From Chamaea fasciata (Eukaryota > Chordata > Aves > Passeriformes > Sylviidae): a stretch of DNA of 64,000 bases. Both the position numbers and the translations under genes were made by a program. The stretch covers positions 25,440,022 to 25,504,021 of the forward strand of contig JARCOQ010000006.1 of NCBI GenBank assembly GCA_029207755.1, in the 5' to 3' direction. Below are positions 1 to 13,100 of this stretch, piece by piece; position 1 is the first letter of the stretch; every line of letters starts with the position of its first letter. Below the pieces are notes generated by a model, which saw only the letters and a program-made list of their open reading frames with translations, was not told the DNA's origin and searched no databases.

Positions 1-29
1 TCTTACTCCTTCCCTTTTCTGAATTGCAG

Positions 30-217
30 ACATGGATACATACAGTAGTTATAGTGGGCAGCATACTGTTTTACTTTTTGTTTACTCTGGCTTTTGGAGC
101 AACCTGCAACACCCAAAATCCACGATCAGATTTTTACTGGATCATGGAAAAGCACATGACAGACCCAGTATTTTACTTAGTTTGCCTTCTGACTACTTGC
201 ATTGCGCTGTTACCCAG
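30..217 (+). CDS. ATP10D: ATP10D penultimate coding exon (last transmembrane helices)
   Basis: 188 nt, acceptor ttgcag at 24-29, donor gtgagt from 218. Translation gives 62 codons plus two bases, with two hydrophobic segments separated by a short loop containing NTQNPRSDFYWIMEKHM. Phase 0 in, phase 2 out. Confidence 0.88.
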
Positions 218-2547
218 GTGAGTTTCTGTCTTATAATTGCAGTTTGCTGCTGTTACCAAAATTAGTTTTCTGTGAGTCAGTGATCTTATGAATCTCTGGT
301 GAGAGGTCTTTTTCCCTTAGCATCCCCCAATAAAAATGAAAATTTCATTACTCTACTAGACCAAGCTATGTGAGGACAACTTTTTAGTTCCATTTAGTTG
401 TCCAAGTAAATTTCAGTAATAAAAAAAATTCTTTTGTGGTTTATATAATATTAAATATTGTCTTTGGAGGGTAAAGAAACAGTAATTTTTGTAACCACAG
501 AGTTCATAATTTATATACAAATCAGTTATATTAGTGACCAAAGTTGGACATGCACTATATGTAGACAAAGAAATACTGCGCTTAGGCTGTGTTTGTTTGT
601 GAAATGATTTTCTTTTTGAAATTTATGTCGTGAATATGTACAAGAGTATTTAGAATGAAGAATGCATATACAGGCTTCTTTGTGGGGTTGAAACGTGCTG
701 ACTGGGCTCACAAGGGCAGGTTCAAGTTCATTCACCCTTGAAGGGCAGTAGTATGGGATGGAGGTGGAAGACTCCAGCATGCTGAGCAGGGAGACACCTC
801 AGCAAGCCAGCAGAACAAAACAAACCATGTGAAAACCAGTGAAAGAGACTTCATCAAACCCTCTGTTTAGCTTTCTTTAGTAGCCACAGCTATCTTCATT
901 TCATTGGCTGAGCATGAACTCAGGTCTGTAGCCTACTAGTGAAGTGCCTCCAGCACTAATTATTCATTGTTCTGTGTTATGTCTCTTTCTTTCTGTCTTA
1001 CATCATTTCAGAAAGAATGAGACTTGAAATTGAATTGCACAGACAGATACTGAGAAGAGTTGAGGAGAATAAAGGCTGTTTCCTGTTCACCTGCTGTAAT
1101 TTTATACCATTAGACACAATCTGAGCACACTTTCTGGATCAAGTGCTGCAGTTTACACTGCATAAGTTATCAGTCCTGCCAGCAGGAAAGCTGGCAGAGC
1201 CATGCCTGTAGATGCCTGCAATGGCCACCAAGTATATGGTCCTGTGTGAACATGTCTGATGTGTCTTAAGCATGTCTTCAAGAGTTTTACTGCACTCACT
1301 GGGGGTCATGACTGATCTGATCTGATCTGACTGATGGCTTTGGTTCACACTTCAGCAGAATGACAAACCATGAGGTGCAAGAAATATGTGGCCTCTTCCC
1401 TTTCCATCCCTGCTCTCAGCTTGGTTCAGGTGGTAACAGTAGAGCCTTTTCTTTCACAGACAGTAAATCTTCCCTACAGGACAAATAGACAAAGGCTGTT
1501 CTGGGACCTTTTGGTAGGGCTGTAGAGAGCCACAGTATGATAAGGGTTTCAGTTTGGTGACTACTTCTGATACGTGGCTGTTCAGTTTTGAGGATAACAG
1601 TGGTTTTCATGGTGAATTAAAGGCAAACTATTTAGATGTTCCTTAAGTCATATGTACTCTCCCTGTGTCAGTATCTCAGAAGATTTATAGCTGTTGTGGC
1701 TAATTTCAGCTTTTCTGCTCCAGTGATTTGAAGCAGAAGTGCCTATTATGGGACTGCTGCTGTCACACGTATGTTCTTTTCCACGTTTACTTCTGATATG
1801 ATCCTTTGTATGATGCTGTGAAGCCCCCACTCAGGGGCATTGTGAAGCTAGGGGGTCCTCTGCAGCCTCTAGCGTGAAGGAGTGAGACTGGGGCTTTCAC
1901 TGGAGGTTTAAAGAGAAAGTTCTCTTATGGAGGGACAGACACTGGATGTCCTGTTGACTGAAAATTCACTGCAAAAATCTGTGATTAAATCCAACCTAAG
2001 TTGTCAGTTAAGTCAGTTCTAGTATCACAGAATCATAGAATGTGCTGGGTTGGAAGAGACCTTAATGATCATCTAATTCCAGTCTGGGAACTAGGCTTCA
2101 GAGTTGCTTGAATGGTGTTTGGTTTCCTTTATTCACTGGAAACAGTTTCGGGTTTTCTTTTAAACAGCTTATTTGTAACTGTGTTTATTTTGTAGATATT
2201 TGATAAGAGTTCTCCAAGGAACACTGTTTCCATCTCCGATGTTGAAAGCCAAGTACCTTGTCAGACTGTCCTCTGAGGAGCAGAGGAAAGCAATTCAGAG
2301 ATGGAAAGATGAGTGCAATGTGAATGATAGAGTGGAGCTCCAACCTACTTCTGTGCCTTCAGCTGCAGGTGCTGTATCCAAGGAAGAAAGCACTGACAGT
2401 GTTTTGCCAGCATCTAAAACACCTCTTCAGACCTGTTCCAGAGATGGGTTAGTAAAGAACACCTCCTTCTTACCAGACATTCAGGATGAGTCGGGGAGTA
2501 CAAATGGCTTGAACTCTGAAAAGACTGAATTTATCAAAGAAAACTGA
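30..2547 (+). CDS. ATP10D: Phospholipid-transporting P4-ATPase ATP10D, C-terminal part (two last coding exons)
   Basis: Join 30-217 and 2196-2547; about 179 C-terminal residues are present and the rest lies left of the window. Exon 1 follows an acceptor ending TTGCAG, opens in phase 0 with TWIHTVVIVG and codes the last membrane helices (GSILFYFLFTLAFG, then DPVFYLVCLLTTCIALLP). It ends CCCAG|gtgagt, splitting an Arg codon that exon 2 completes (RYLIRVLQGTLFPSP). The helices and the RVLQGTLFPSP motif are typical of the ATP10 branch of P4-ATPases, which with a CDC50 subunit flip phospholipids to the cytosolic leaflet. The cytosolic tail after the motif is poorly conserved and Ser/Glu-rich. The D paralogue is chosen over ATP10A or ATP10B mainly because CORIN lies immediately downstream in the opposite direction, as in other vertebrates. 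Confidence 0.86.
218..2195 (+). other. ATP10D intron
   Basis: GT-AG intron between the last two coding exons. A CR1 fragment lies at 2024-2092; I recognise nothing else in it. The short (CTGAT)n-like run near 1313-1335 is too small to matter. Confidence 0.8.
2024..2092 (-). mobile_element. CR1 LINE 3'-end fragment
   Basis: On the + strand it reads ATCACAGAATCATAGAAT and then a stretch resembling GGTTGGAAGAGACCTTAA and the following bases of CR1. This is the reverse complement of the CR1 3' terminus, so the element is antisense to ATP10D. About 70 bp are recognisable. Confidence 0.85.
2196..2547 (+). CDS. ATP10D: ATP10D last coding exon with stop codon
   Basis: Acceptor tttgtag ends at 2195. 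The first base completes the split Arg codon, giving R-YLIRVLQGTLFPSP, and the frame stays open for 116 residues to TGA at 2545-2547. The cytosolic tail has a basic, helix-like start (SSEEQRKAIQRWKDE) and then a low-complexity Ser/Thr/Glu stretch ending EFIKEN. Confidence 0.88.
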
Positions 2548-3878
2548 TACAGTTACATTTGGCGGTAATAGTTCATGTGCCAAAGTCTATGTGTGTGCTT
2601 CTGAAAAGGGCAGCAGTGCTGACTCTCTAGCACACAAAGCAGTTTTGAGTTCTTTTTTGTGTGAAGAAGATGCTTTATTGTATTTTACAAAGTTGGACTG
2701 TTAGCTGGTTAAACAAAGGAATAACGACAGCTGATTTATGCCATGCTGTGGTTTTGTTTTCTTCAGCCATGGTAGATGATGAACACATTTCCTTAAAAGC
2801 TTTTTTGTTCATAAATTTTCCCATAATTTATTAAGATGTTCAAGGTCTAAATGTCTGGATTATTTTTTTATATTTCTTACTGCTTATTTCTTATATGTGC
2901 AACATTGCATAACGCCTTGTGGTGTTATGGACAGGACATTGCATGAATGTGGATTTGCAGAATCCAGTTCAGCAAAGTCAGCCTGCTCCCTTACACTGCT
3001 GCCCTAGAACCCTAGCATGCCCTGGGATTCACCACTTGCTAAAATATGAAGTAAGCAACAGGGCTGGGATGTGGTGTTACTGGTTGGCTTGTTTCAAGAC
3101 TTTTTATTACAGTGTTGTAGTGTGTGTTAGACAGTAATTTATATAACCACTGTGGTCCAGTTTGTTCACCAGGCTATTGCATGGGCCATCTCACTGATGG
3201 ACAAACATCATTTTAACCCTAAGAGAGAAGCCCAAATGAGACACATGTAACATGTCTCCCTCGCCTTCCTCTTCACATAAAGAGCAAATCCCAAGTGCAC
3301 CCTTTTGTTTTCCTTGACAGTTCATCCTCCTGCCGTATCACTGCATTTTGACTCCCTGTGCCATTTTATGTTATCTGCCACCAAATGGACTTCTTTACCA
3401 CATCAACCCAATTCAGATGTTGGCTGGCTTTTCTCTAAAATGCCTCATGCCTGTACTGCAAAATTGTCTGCCAGCAGCAGTGAGGAGCTCCAGTCTGTCT
3501 TCAGGTCTTCCCTTACAAAAAGCAGCTTCTAGCTGGTAACATCACTCCTTTTCACTCTCAGGTGTTTTTACATTCCTCCAGGCTTTTATACTAATCATCT
3601 TAAGTGTCTCTAAAGGCTGTTCAGAAGAAGGCATGGTGCATTGCATTGTCTCACATTTGAGTGCTGTTATTCACCTTTCTCCAAGACAGATGAGTCCTGC
3701 CCTCTGCCAGTTTCCCACTGGTCGTACACTGCACAAAAATTGCTGAGGTGTATGTGGAAACTTCTAGATTCCAGACTCTCTAAAATATAGCCTCCTTTTA
3801 CTTCCCTTCCCAAAAAGTTACATGGACAATTAAGAGAGGAACTTAGGAAATCTGTTTGTGTTCACTAGCACTTGTTGA

Positions 3879-3884
3879 AATAAA
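3879..3884 (+). promoter_or_regulatory. Candidate ATP10D polyadenylation signal
   Basis: First AATAAA downstream of the ATP10D stop, about 1.3 kb into the presumed 3' UTR. No transcript evidence, and other signals could be used. Confidence 0.3.
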
Positions 3885-5569
3885 TAGTTTCCTCAAACTG
3901 TAGCTGCTAATGATTTACTAGTGCTCAGCCCATTTTTTTGGTTCTGTTACTTGCTAAAAGTTTTCGCTTTCAAATTGCCAAGATTTGCGTGTTTATTTTT
4001 AGGCACCATGTTTCAGGCAAGGGCTCTGCTTTTTAATTGAACCATGAGCTTTCCACATCAATGATCAACATTACATATTCCACATCTTTTAAGATCTCTG
4101 AAAGAATTTAAACAAATGCTGTGAGGTCTGGACAGCTGCTGCTACACAGGACAGATACTGAGGGCATGCCGAGTTCATTCAAATGCTGGTCACCACATGT
4201 TACCAAATGTTTAAAACAGCTCTGTGTTCAAAAGGTAGACTGTAATTAGGGCTGACTCTCCCCCTAGTGTTACTGAGAAGAAGAGAAAATACACTTTTTG
4301 TTTAGTCTGTAGAAGGAAAGTAGTGGAAGGAGAAAGAGATGACAGCCATTTCTGAGTTTATTTTTTTTTAATTCGGCTCAACAAATGATAAAATGTTTTT
4401 GGTACGTTCTAACGTAAAGTTAGTGGAGACCTTTGAAGTGATAGCAGACATTCAAATGTCAAGAGATCGTGTTGGTTTGAGTTACTTTTTCAGATGTTTA
4501 TCTGTAACATCCTTCTTGTGTGGAGAGGCACCTTGGCATGAGCACACTCCAGATTTCCCAAGTGAAACATCTGTTTTCTTGACAAGAAATGGGAGCTGCA
4601 AGGTTGCAAAACAGTCAGCAGGTTGTGTGGGGAGAAAGCTGGTACCAGGGCAAAATCATATAGGAAGGGAGTTACTGGGATGAAGTGAAATCTACTCTGC
4701 TCCACAGCCTCAAGGCAGGCTCAGCTCCACCCTTGTTCTTCCTAGTGGATGTTATCCTGTTATAAAGAGCTCCAGAGAAACAGGCAGTGCTTTCCTGCCC
4801 TCAGAGTCAAATACTGGTTTTGTTTTCATTATCTGACCTGAATGTTTCTTCTGCACTTTAAATCCACGGCCTCTCTGCACTTGTGGCCACTGAGAGGAGA
4901 CTGGTCCATGTTTTACAAGTCTCTTAACTTTATGACTGAGGTATGTTGAACTTTAATGGGGGAGCTCCAGCACTTCCAGTGACCTGAGGGAGTGCAAGCC
5001 TCAGCTCTGTCCCACCCTGTCACTATGAAAAAGAGTCTGGGGACACCACCAGCCTCTGACCTGCCCTTTTTTGCCTCTGCTGTAGAAGCAGAACCTACTA
5101 GCAGATTTGACAGGTAGAGGATCATTTAGTGTCAGGGGTTTGCTGACACGAAAAATTTTTTTTCATACAAAAGCTGTAAGTATTCAGAGTAAGATCTTCC
5201 AAAACCTTCTGACTAAGCCATGGCATCAGAATAACTACATGAAGAAACACGAGTGGGAGTCCTCTGTTAGACCTGAGACCAGCTGCATGATGGCTCTGGG
5301 ACATTGAAATGGCTATTATGTGACTCTTCACCAGCTCATCACCCCATTACTCACGAGTTGAGTAAGCGGTGAGGCTTTCAGGAGGACAGTGTTCCTCTCT
5401 GCTGAGATTTTAAGTGCTTTTGTACTGCTTGAAGTGGTGCAAAATAACACTTGTGTGTGTATGTGTGTATTGCATATTGGAACTCCACGTTGCTTAAAAT
5501 TGTTCTCTACAGGCTGTGTTTTATTAGAGGATTTCAACAAGCAGTCTGGGTGATAATCGAAATTACCTG

Positions 5570-5730
5570 TTGGGTAAAACTTGCTTTGGGGGTTGGAGTT
5601 TTATTTTGTTTGATGGTTAGTTTTTTTGGTGTGGTGGTTTTGGGGTTGATTTTGTAATTTTTGGGGTTTTTGTGTGTTGTATGTTTTTTGGTTTTTTTGT
5701 TTGTTTGTTTTGGTGGTTTTTTGTGGTGGA
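5570..5730 (+). repeat. G/T-rich low-complexity block
   Basis: About 160 bp made almost only of T and G on the + strand, with repeated GGTTTT, TTTGGGG and TGTTTGTTTG words. It is not a clean microsatellite. Several GGG/GGGG runs are present, but they are widely spaced by T tracts. Confidence 0.8.
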
Positions 5731-8700
5731 CAAACAGCTGAAGTACCTTGCTGTGATTACTTGCTGTCTTTTACTGAAGGGGGGATGAGGCTAGTGAGTC
5801 TTCAGTAAAAACTTAAAAATTTAATTTGCCATAACTAAAGTAGTGCCAGATGAAGGGTGGAAACAAATTGCTCTCCCTGTGCTTCTCAACAGTTCAGTGT
5901 TCCTTTTTTTTTTTTTTTTTTTTTAAGCACTGGAAACATCACAATCACCTGCTTGCTTCTGCACTCCTGGACTTAGGCACAGCATGATCTGACTTTCCCA
6001 TTTTGAAAATAAGCTTCTTAAGGGCATCTCACAGGTGCCTTCCAAGTGTCATGAAAAGAAACACAGCATTTACACTTTTTAAAACAAACCAAAATCACCA
6101 CCTCCAACTGCCCCAGACTTTGTAGCTACATCTTGAACAGTCTTAACTCTGATTTTGATGTGCAATATTTGATTCACAGAAGAAAGTACATGTTTTAATT
6201 TATTTTTTTTTTCCACAGCAACCACACCTGTGCTAAACATTTGCAGGTGGCAGTCAGTCACAGCCTTTGCTGAGTATTTTGGCAGCACAGTGAGCTTTGG
6301 TCTGTACCTGGGGCACAGTCTGAGCTGATGTTTAGCCCCAGCTGTTTTTTCCACAGCCCCACTGGCTGCAGCACAAGGCTGAGGACCAGCTAGCACAGAG
6401 AACCCACTGCTCCCACCTGCCCTGGCTCTTGGCCAAGGCTAATAGGAAACTTCTGAATGTGACTGTCTTAACAACATCCCCATAGCTGAATTTCAGTGTG
6501 AGTTTCGCATTATTTGTTCCTGTTTTATTCTGATTATGTTACTCTTGCCCTCATGGTCCTGCCTTCCTTATTGCAGCAGAAAGGTAAATTTTAACTGTTT
6601 TAAGCTTTTGTCTGCTTATTATTTTGATTTCAGCATGTGTACATGTTGTTGAAATTCCATGTTCAAGTTAAAAAGAGATTTTTTATTTAAAATTAATTGC
6701 ATTCCAGAGCAAAATTATAGAACAAAATGCGTTCAGATTGCAGATTTGATTGCAGCTTTTGTTCTTCAGATTTCAAAGTCCGGAGTAGTTGTTGGCAGCA
6801 GTATATTCATGGTAATATTCTGAATTGGAAGCATACACACAGAAGAAAATAGAAGTTGTACAGTGGTAGTAGTTCCAGAATCTCCACAAGTATTACAATG
6901 CTAACAAGGCTGCTAAAAAAAATTCAGCTGAGAACTTAAAAATGCCTTTTGAAGGCTATTTTTAGGCATTATTGCTAAAGTTGTAACATAATACTTCCAT
7001 ATTATCATTTAGTCTATCAAAAGATTAAAACACATTTTCAAAAGAGGAGTTATTTTGGAAAATGATTGTAAATTTTTATTGGTACAACTAGAAAGAAACA
7101 CATTGGCTTGACTGAGTGGCATTGCTTCCATTTGGAGATAGAGCTGTGGTAGAGGCAAAACCGACAAAGGTTACCTTACAATGAAGCTACACCTGTGAGA
7201 CAAACAGCACAATTGTGATCATAGCCATTATGTCAGCACACAGGAAAAGGCTTGATACAGTGGAAGGAAGAGCATGTTTGCCTATTTGATGTACACACAT
7301 TAAAAAAACCGTATAAAAATACATTTATAAAATTACAAATTTCCTCTTTACATGGAATGTTGTGTCAGACACAGTCATGGGAAAAGATAAGAGCCAAGTG
7401 CTCCCTCCTAAAGCCATTTGGGATGGGGTTCAGCCTGGAATTTCTTCAGACTGATCCCATCTAGGATGGGGCTGGACCTTATCTATAAGCAGGACTCTCT
7501 CATTTCCTGGGAGGGACTTTTGGAAACCGGTGGTACGCCAAATCCAGTTAATTAAAATGTGTAGTTACATGTTATCATTTGGTAATGCAAATACCTACAT
7601 GAATGACTCGATGTACTCTGGTGCTTTACAAAATTCAGAGCTGCTAACCACCCTATCTGGTGGAGAGAAGCCAGGCTGGGTTGTTCATTCTGCAGCAGCG
7701 CCTCTTTGGAAAACAGACCTGGCCAGAACTTTTCTAACACCAGCCAGCTGGCTCTAACAGCCACTAGGCCACCTTCTCCTCAGGGAACTCTTGATAACCA
7801 GCTCCAGGACTCAGAGCTTTTCTGCTCTACAGCCACAGAGATCCCAGCCTCAGAGGACAGTTGAAGTGAGGACTGAGAGCTCCATATCCTTGAGGCAAGG
7901 GCATCAATAACCAGCTTCAGCTGCAATCTGCTTGCACTAGATAAACATGGTCACAGCTGCTTTCTCTCCTTTAATGCTGGGGGAAAGAAGAGTATTTAAG
8001 TTTTATATCCTTAAGATACTAGAAGTAAAACAAACCCCAACAATCAAACCTAGCAAAGCCTCGAAGATTTTTCTTTCTGAGCATGAAACAGTGATTGAGT
8101 AATCACTTAAAACAGTTTCAGAATCTGTAGCATAAATATTGAGTATTTATTAACATTCATGTCTACAGTGTGGTCTAATGTGACTAATGTTCTAAGGTTA
8201 GCGATGTTTAAGGAGAAGATACAGAGATAAGAGATAAACCTTCATGAAAGCAATATATCTATGTAGATGAGTTGCAACATGATTAACAGTACCTGAAATG
8301 TCCATGTGTTAGGTCTTTTAATGCATGTTTTCCCATGCAGCAGTCATGCTATTGACAAGGCCCTGCCATGCTGTCATGGGGCCATGCCAGAGGTAGCAGA
8401 GAGGGTTATTACGTGCCTTAGGCTGGATTCACAGGGGAGTAGGAACAGCACTGAAAACACAAATTTTAAATGCATTGTTCCCTAGTGGATTTTATCCTGT
8501 AATCCTCAGATACCTGACTCGTCCTATTCTGGCCTCCTAAAAGATGATAGCTGTGCAGGACATCATCTGCACCAGTTGATAGGACACACTTTCCCTCTAG
8601 CACCATAAAAGGGTGCCAAGCTCCATCATAGTCTTCTCCAGCCAGACTCTCTTGAGTTAAGGCTTAGTGTCGTACTACTGCACAGAGGACTACACATCTG

Positions 8701-8837
8701 GCTAACAAGCACCTGAGCTGGGCTCCTTGAGCCTTTGCTGGTGAAGCTGTTGTACTTTGCTTCTCCTATTTCTAATACTCACTTGAACAGAAACTGGAGT
8801 CCCAAGCCTTCTATCACTTGTTTTCTTTCTGCTTTTT

Positions 8838-8843
8838 TTTATT
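8838..8843 (-). promoter_or_regulatory. Candidate CORIN polyadenylation signal
   Basis: TTTATT on the + strand, AATAAA on the - strand, about 1.1 kb downstream of the CORIN stop. Alternatives are an ATTAAA variant at 9647-9652 (UTR about 0.3 kb) and another AATAAA at 8146-8151 (about 1.8 kb). The choice cannot be made from sequence. Confidence 0.25.
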
Positions 8844-9945
8844 TTTCCCAAATGTTTTATCTTCCTAGTCAAAATTAAACTTTAAATGCAAAGTACAAGA
8901 AGAGACCTATAAAAATGAACCAGTTCCTCAATATTTGGGATAGTGCCCACACTGCATCTTTTGCATTTTAAATCTGCATTTTCCATCTCTCACAAGATGT
9001 CTAAACTAGCTGACTCTAGGAGGGGAAACCACTGCAGTGGTATTGCCAACCCTCTGATGTTTTTAGAGGGCTGGAGATGGTCAGTGTAGTGCTGCTGAGA
9101 CACGGGTGTTTCCTGGACACATTAGGACATTGGAAGCTACAGAAAGTTAAGTGCTAGAGGCTGTCCAAAGAGTCTGGACAATAAAGTTCTGGTCTCCGGC
9201 GCCTCCACTGGTAGTTATGGATCTGTTGGCCTACTGGTTCCTCCATCACCCCCAAGAGCTGCCCAAGCTGGCTTTGGGAACAGAAGCTGTGGAATCAGGA
9301 CAGTACAGGCTTATGCTAATGCAGATTAACCACCCTGAGGGAAAAAATGCATTAGCTCAGGCATGCCGGGAGCATGTGGCTACACACCTTTGGAGACTTG
9401 CATGTGTGCTTTGATGTGTCCTGTACCACATGGATGTACAAACCCATCAATCTCTTCCAGACCCTCCAGCATGTAGTATGGCCCTGTCAAGACTTGTCCT
9501 TGTGAATGTATGTCCTGCAGTGCCATATGAATGCACAAAGTTCCTTCCTCATCACAAGAAGTGAGTGAAAACGCACGTGCTACTTACTGAACAGTATTAA
9601 AATAGGTTATTTTTAAAAGTTTCTCTAGTCTGTGCTACTGCTTAGTTTTAATAGCTGAAAGGCAGAAAGTGGTTGATTCTTTTCTTTTAAGCTTTTTGCA
9701 GTGTTTGGAATAGCACCACAACACAGTTAAAAGAAAAGTCAAAAGGACTATTAATTCTACCACAAAGTATATTCATGAGCCGAGAATTTACCAGTAACAT
9801 ACAATGCATATTCCATAGTTCCACAACAAGAGCAGACAGAGCTTGAATCTCCTTTTCACAGAGTTTCTGGACTGCAAAACCTTTAGTGTTGAAGGGCTGA
9901 TTCCTTTTTTCTTTTGTCTGTCAGCACAGTTCTTACCATGTGGAG

Positions 9946-10128
9946 TTAGTTTAGCAGAAAGGTGTGGATGTATATTTGTCTTTCAATCCACTCAATAAAA
10001 TGTGACACGTTACTGTAAACTCCAGGTCCCAAAACCTTGGAAAAGCAGACAGAGCCCCAAGATGTTAAACCAAACAAAGTCCAGCGCCCTGCAGTATGCT
10101 CGCACACAAGTGGTCCTCCACTGTCACC
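9946..10128 (-). CDS. CORIN: CORIN exon 22: catalytic serine and C-terminus
   Basis: Acceptor ctgttgcag, phase 0, 60 codons plus stop. Starts [10 protein letters not shown] with the nucleophilic Ser. It continues with [12 protein letters not shown] (substrate-pocket Trp-Gly) and GPGVYSNVS (pocket Gly and a possible N-glycosylation site), and ends TFLLN. The C-terminus is close to mammalian corin. Confidence 0.96.
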   Translation of the reverse strand, partial: GDSGGPLVCEHTAGRWTLFGLTSWGSVCFSKVLGPGVYSNVSHFIEWIERQIYIHTFLLN

Positions 10129-13100
10129 CTGCAACAGGAAAGTTAAAAACAGTCTATTATACACATGGCCAGCACTCAGGGTTAAAGTTGTATCACTGTT
10201 CCTACAGCCATTGCCTTCAGCAAATAACTCAGCTGTAAAAACCAGCTGCTCTGATGAACTGTGTAGCCACACACAGCATTACCAGTATTTATTACCCATA
10301 CATTTGTACAAAAAATTACCTGCAAAAGGCTCATACAAATTAAAAATTTAATAATACAGATAAACCTTAGGGTCTTCTAGCAGCCTTTCATTATTGTGAA
10401 GGTAGGTTGTTTACACCAATATTAACAATAATAGTAATAATAAAAGTTGGATTAAAGTATGTAAATAGACAGTTGTCATTCCTAGAACAGATAAAGTATG
10501 CTACACCAAATTATCATCACAGTACTTTGATTTCTAAAAACAATTTTGTTTGTTGAAACTTTCTGTTTCTCCTTACAGAGAAGCTTACCATACAAGAGTC
10601 CACAGTGCCAGATTCATAGCCAGCACACAGCATCCTGCTGGTGATGATTTTCATGTCAAAATATGACTGGCATTGTTCTAAGGAAATGATGCGAACCTCT
10701 CCTTCTTGAAGCTTGAAAGGCACTGAAAAACAGAATTTAGTGTTTACTGTATACAAATTCACAAATACTTACCTATTACGACTCCATGAGGTATGACAAA
10801 CATTTCCATTGGGATACATTATAAGTATTGCTTTCTCTATATATATTAAATGTAAAGGAGCACTGTGTGTTGCATTCTAAGCACATGGGAACTGGTATGA
10901 CATTTGCTGTTTACTGACCATTTGCACCTTGACATGATGCAGTTTGTGACTTCTGAGATGGGGGCAGTAGTGGCTGGAAGATAGCAATGTGAGAGAGGTG
11001 GACAACAGGTTCGATTCACTGTTCCAGGGCAGGACCTCCCTGTTTCTTGGAGTCTGTCATGGTAAAACTTCATAATAATCACAGCCATTTTGGTTATGTC
11101 TGGGTAAATTTCACTTACAGAATGTACCAGGAAATCAGAATTTGAAACTAATGAACTTGTGGTAATATGTTCAATAGACAATAGAAAACTTCTTCCTAGT
11201 CTAAGCAACTGACTGAGCTCAAATTCTAATGAGAGTTCTTCAGCCTAGGGTATGCAGTACTAAATGCTGTGTATTCACAGTGGTTTTGGATGCTTCCTAG
11301 CATAAAAATCTTTAAAATCAACACTGACCACATTAGAGAACAAAAAAACATTTTCCATTTACCAGTGCTGCAAAAACATTCTGTTGAAGTTTTTTTCCTG
11401 ACATCATATAGAGGTACTTTCAGATGGGTAGGGATGTTAGTAAACAGCTTACCATTCATATGTGCAATTTAATTTTTTACCACATCTAACCTGGCCATTA
11501 CAACTGAAGTTCCACTGCAGCAATACAGAAAGGAAGATTTCCTTACCCAGCATACAGAAGAGATAGTAATAGTATAATAGTAATTATAGAATAATAGTAA
11601 TTATTATAATAATAGCAAAGAAAGAAACACAATGGCTAGTGCACTAAAAGTGTTGGGGCCAGGCTAATTTGCATACTACTCCTGCAGAATCATTTTGCCT
11701 GAACAAAGATTTACATAACACAATAGTTCTTGTCAAGGATTGTGGCAGCCTTAAAACAAGAAAACACACTAACATTCTGTTCAGAGATAAAAAAGCAACA
11801 TTTGTGATTATGGAATGAATTGTGTCACAAGTACAAAATGATTCATGACCCTGTTCCTCCAGCCTGTATGCCAGTGCTTCCAGTGCCTCCAGCTTTCACT
11901 GGAGTGTTTCCCTCACACTGATGATGTGATACCTTTTGCAATACCATTCTGAATGCAACTTAGGTAAAATCATAACTAATGCAGGGGACTTTCTTGACAG
12001 AAGTTTCCAGATCCTCAGCATTTTTAAAAATCAAGCCAGTGTCTAAATAAGTGTTAAGGAGCATAAATTGAGGTTGCTGCTTGAAAAGGCTAGGCTATAC
12101 TCACAGCTTGATCCCTTCAATAGTAGTTACACTTCCTTAGTGTTTACTAAAATCCAATAATAGCATAAATGGATAAATGTTTCTGACGGTATCACTTATT
12201 TGATTAGCTCAGTAGAAGCTTCACATGTTTTTCAAAAGTCATAAAACCCAAAAATATTCATCTTACTTTTGTTGCCCATGTGTCCCCAGCCCGTGATGTA
12301 GCAGTAGGTGTCTGGCTGAACCAACTGTTCCTTGCTGGGCAAGCAGACAGGTCTGACATAGCTTGTCTCATTGATATCCTCATCCAGTTCCACGATGCTG
12401 ATATCATAGTCCACAACTGCTCTGTTGTAGCGTGGATGGAGGATGATGGTCCTCACTAGTCGGGTCTGCATGAAACTTGATGGATGATCGAGATTGCTAA
12501 TCCCAAGCACTACTTTCCAGACAGCTGCATTTTCTCTCCTTTGTAAAAAATAATAATAAAAAAAAGATATTTCAGTCAAAGTCTTTCTTTTACGCTGAAA
12601 TACCCAAGATTTTTTTTTCTCCCTTTTTGCAAACTGCACTTTGCAAAGCTACAAATGCTACAAGAAGAAAACAAATATTTATGCATTATTCCTTACAGCA
12701 AAGATCTGAGGAACAGAAGTCAATGCTTTCCCTTTCCCTCTTGCTTGTAATCAAACACATTAAAGCTCACTCCATCAGAAGATATGTAACCATGTATTAC
12801 TTGCTGTATTAAAGGCTGTCAAAGTCATCCCCTGGATTCTTCCCAGCATTAGTTGTTCACATGCTCAGTGGTGGGCACATACAGGTTTCACTGGGGTGAG
12901 AATGTTGTTCAATAGTCTGCTGCTGACAGCAGCTAAGTCTCACTTAAATCTGTAAGCACTCTCAAAGAAGCAATTCTATTTTGTAAATTCTATTTTTTGA
13001 TAGCCATGGGAAAAGTCCCTTATTTATTCAGCACTCAGTCTGTGCCAAGTATACTTTCTATGCCTAAAATCAAAGGTTACTTTGATTCTTTTTTTTTTTT

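Larger units (their letters stand above)
2548..9945. other. Intergenic region between converging ATP10D and CORIN, including both 3' UTRs
   Basis: No coding exon recognised. It should contain the ATP10D 3' UTR (left) and the CORIN 3' UTR (right, - strand). It holds a G/T-rich low-complexity block at 5570-5730, a poly-T run at 5904-5924 and several short open frames with no family resemblance. A motif of about 26 bp near 4738-4763 recurs with few changes at 8480-8505. Confidence 0.7.

Noticed and set aside
10002..10351. Two + strand frames over CORIN exon 22
   Set aside because: Antisense shadows of the GDSGGP exon.
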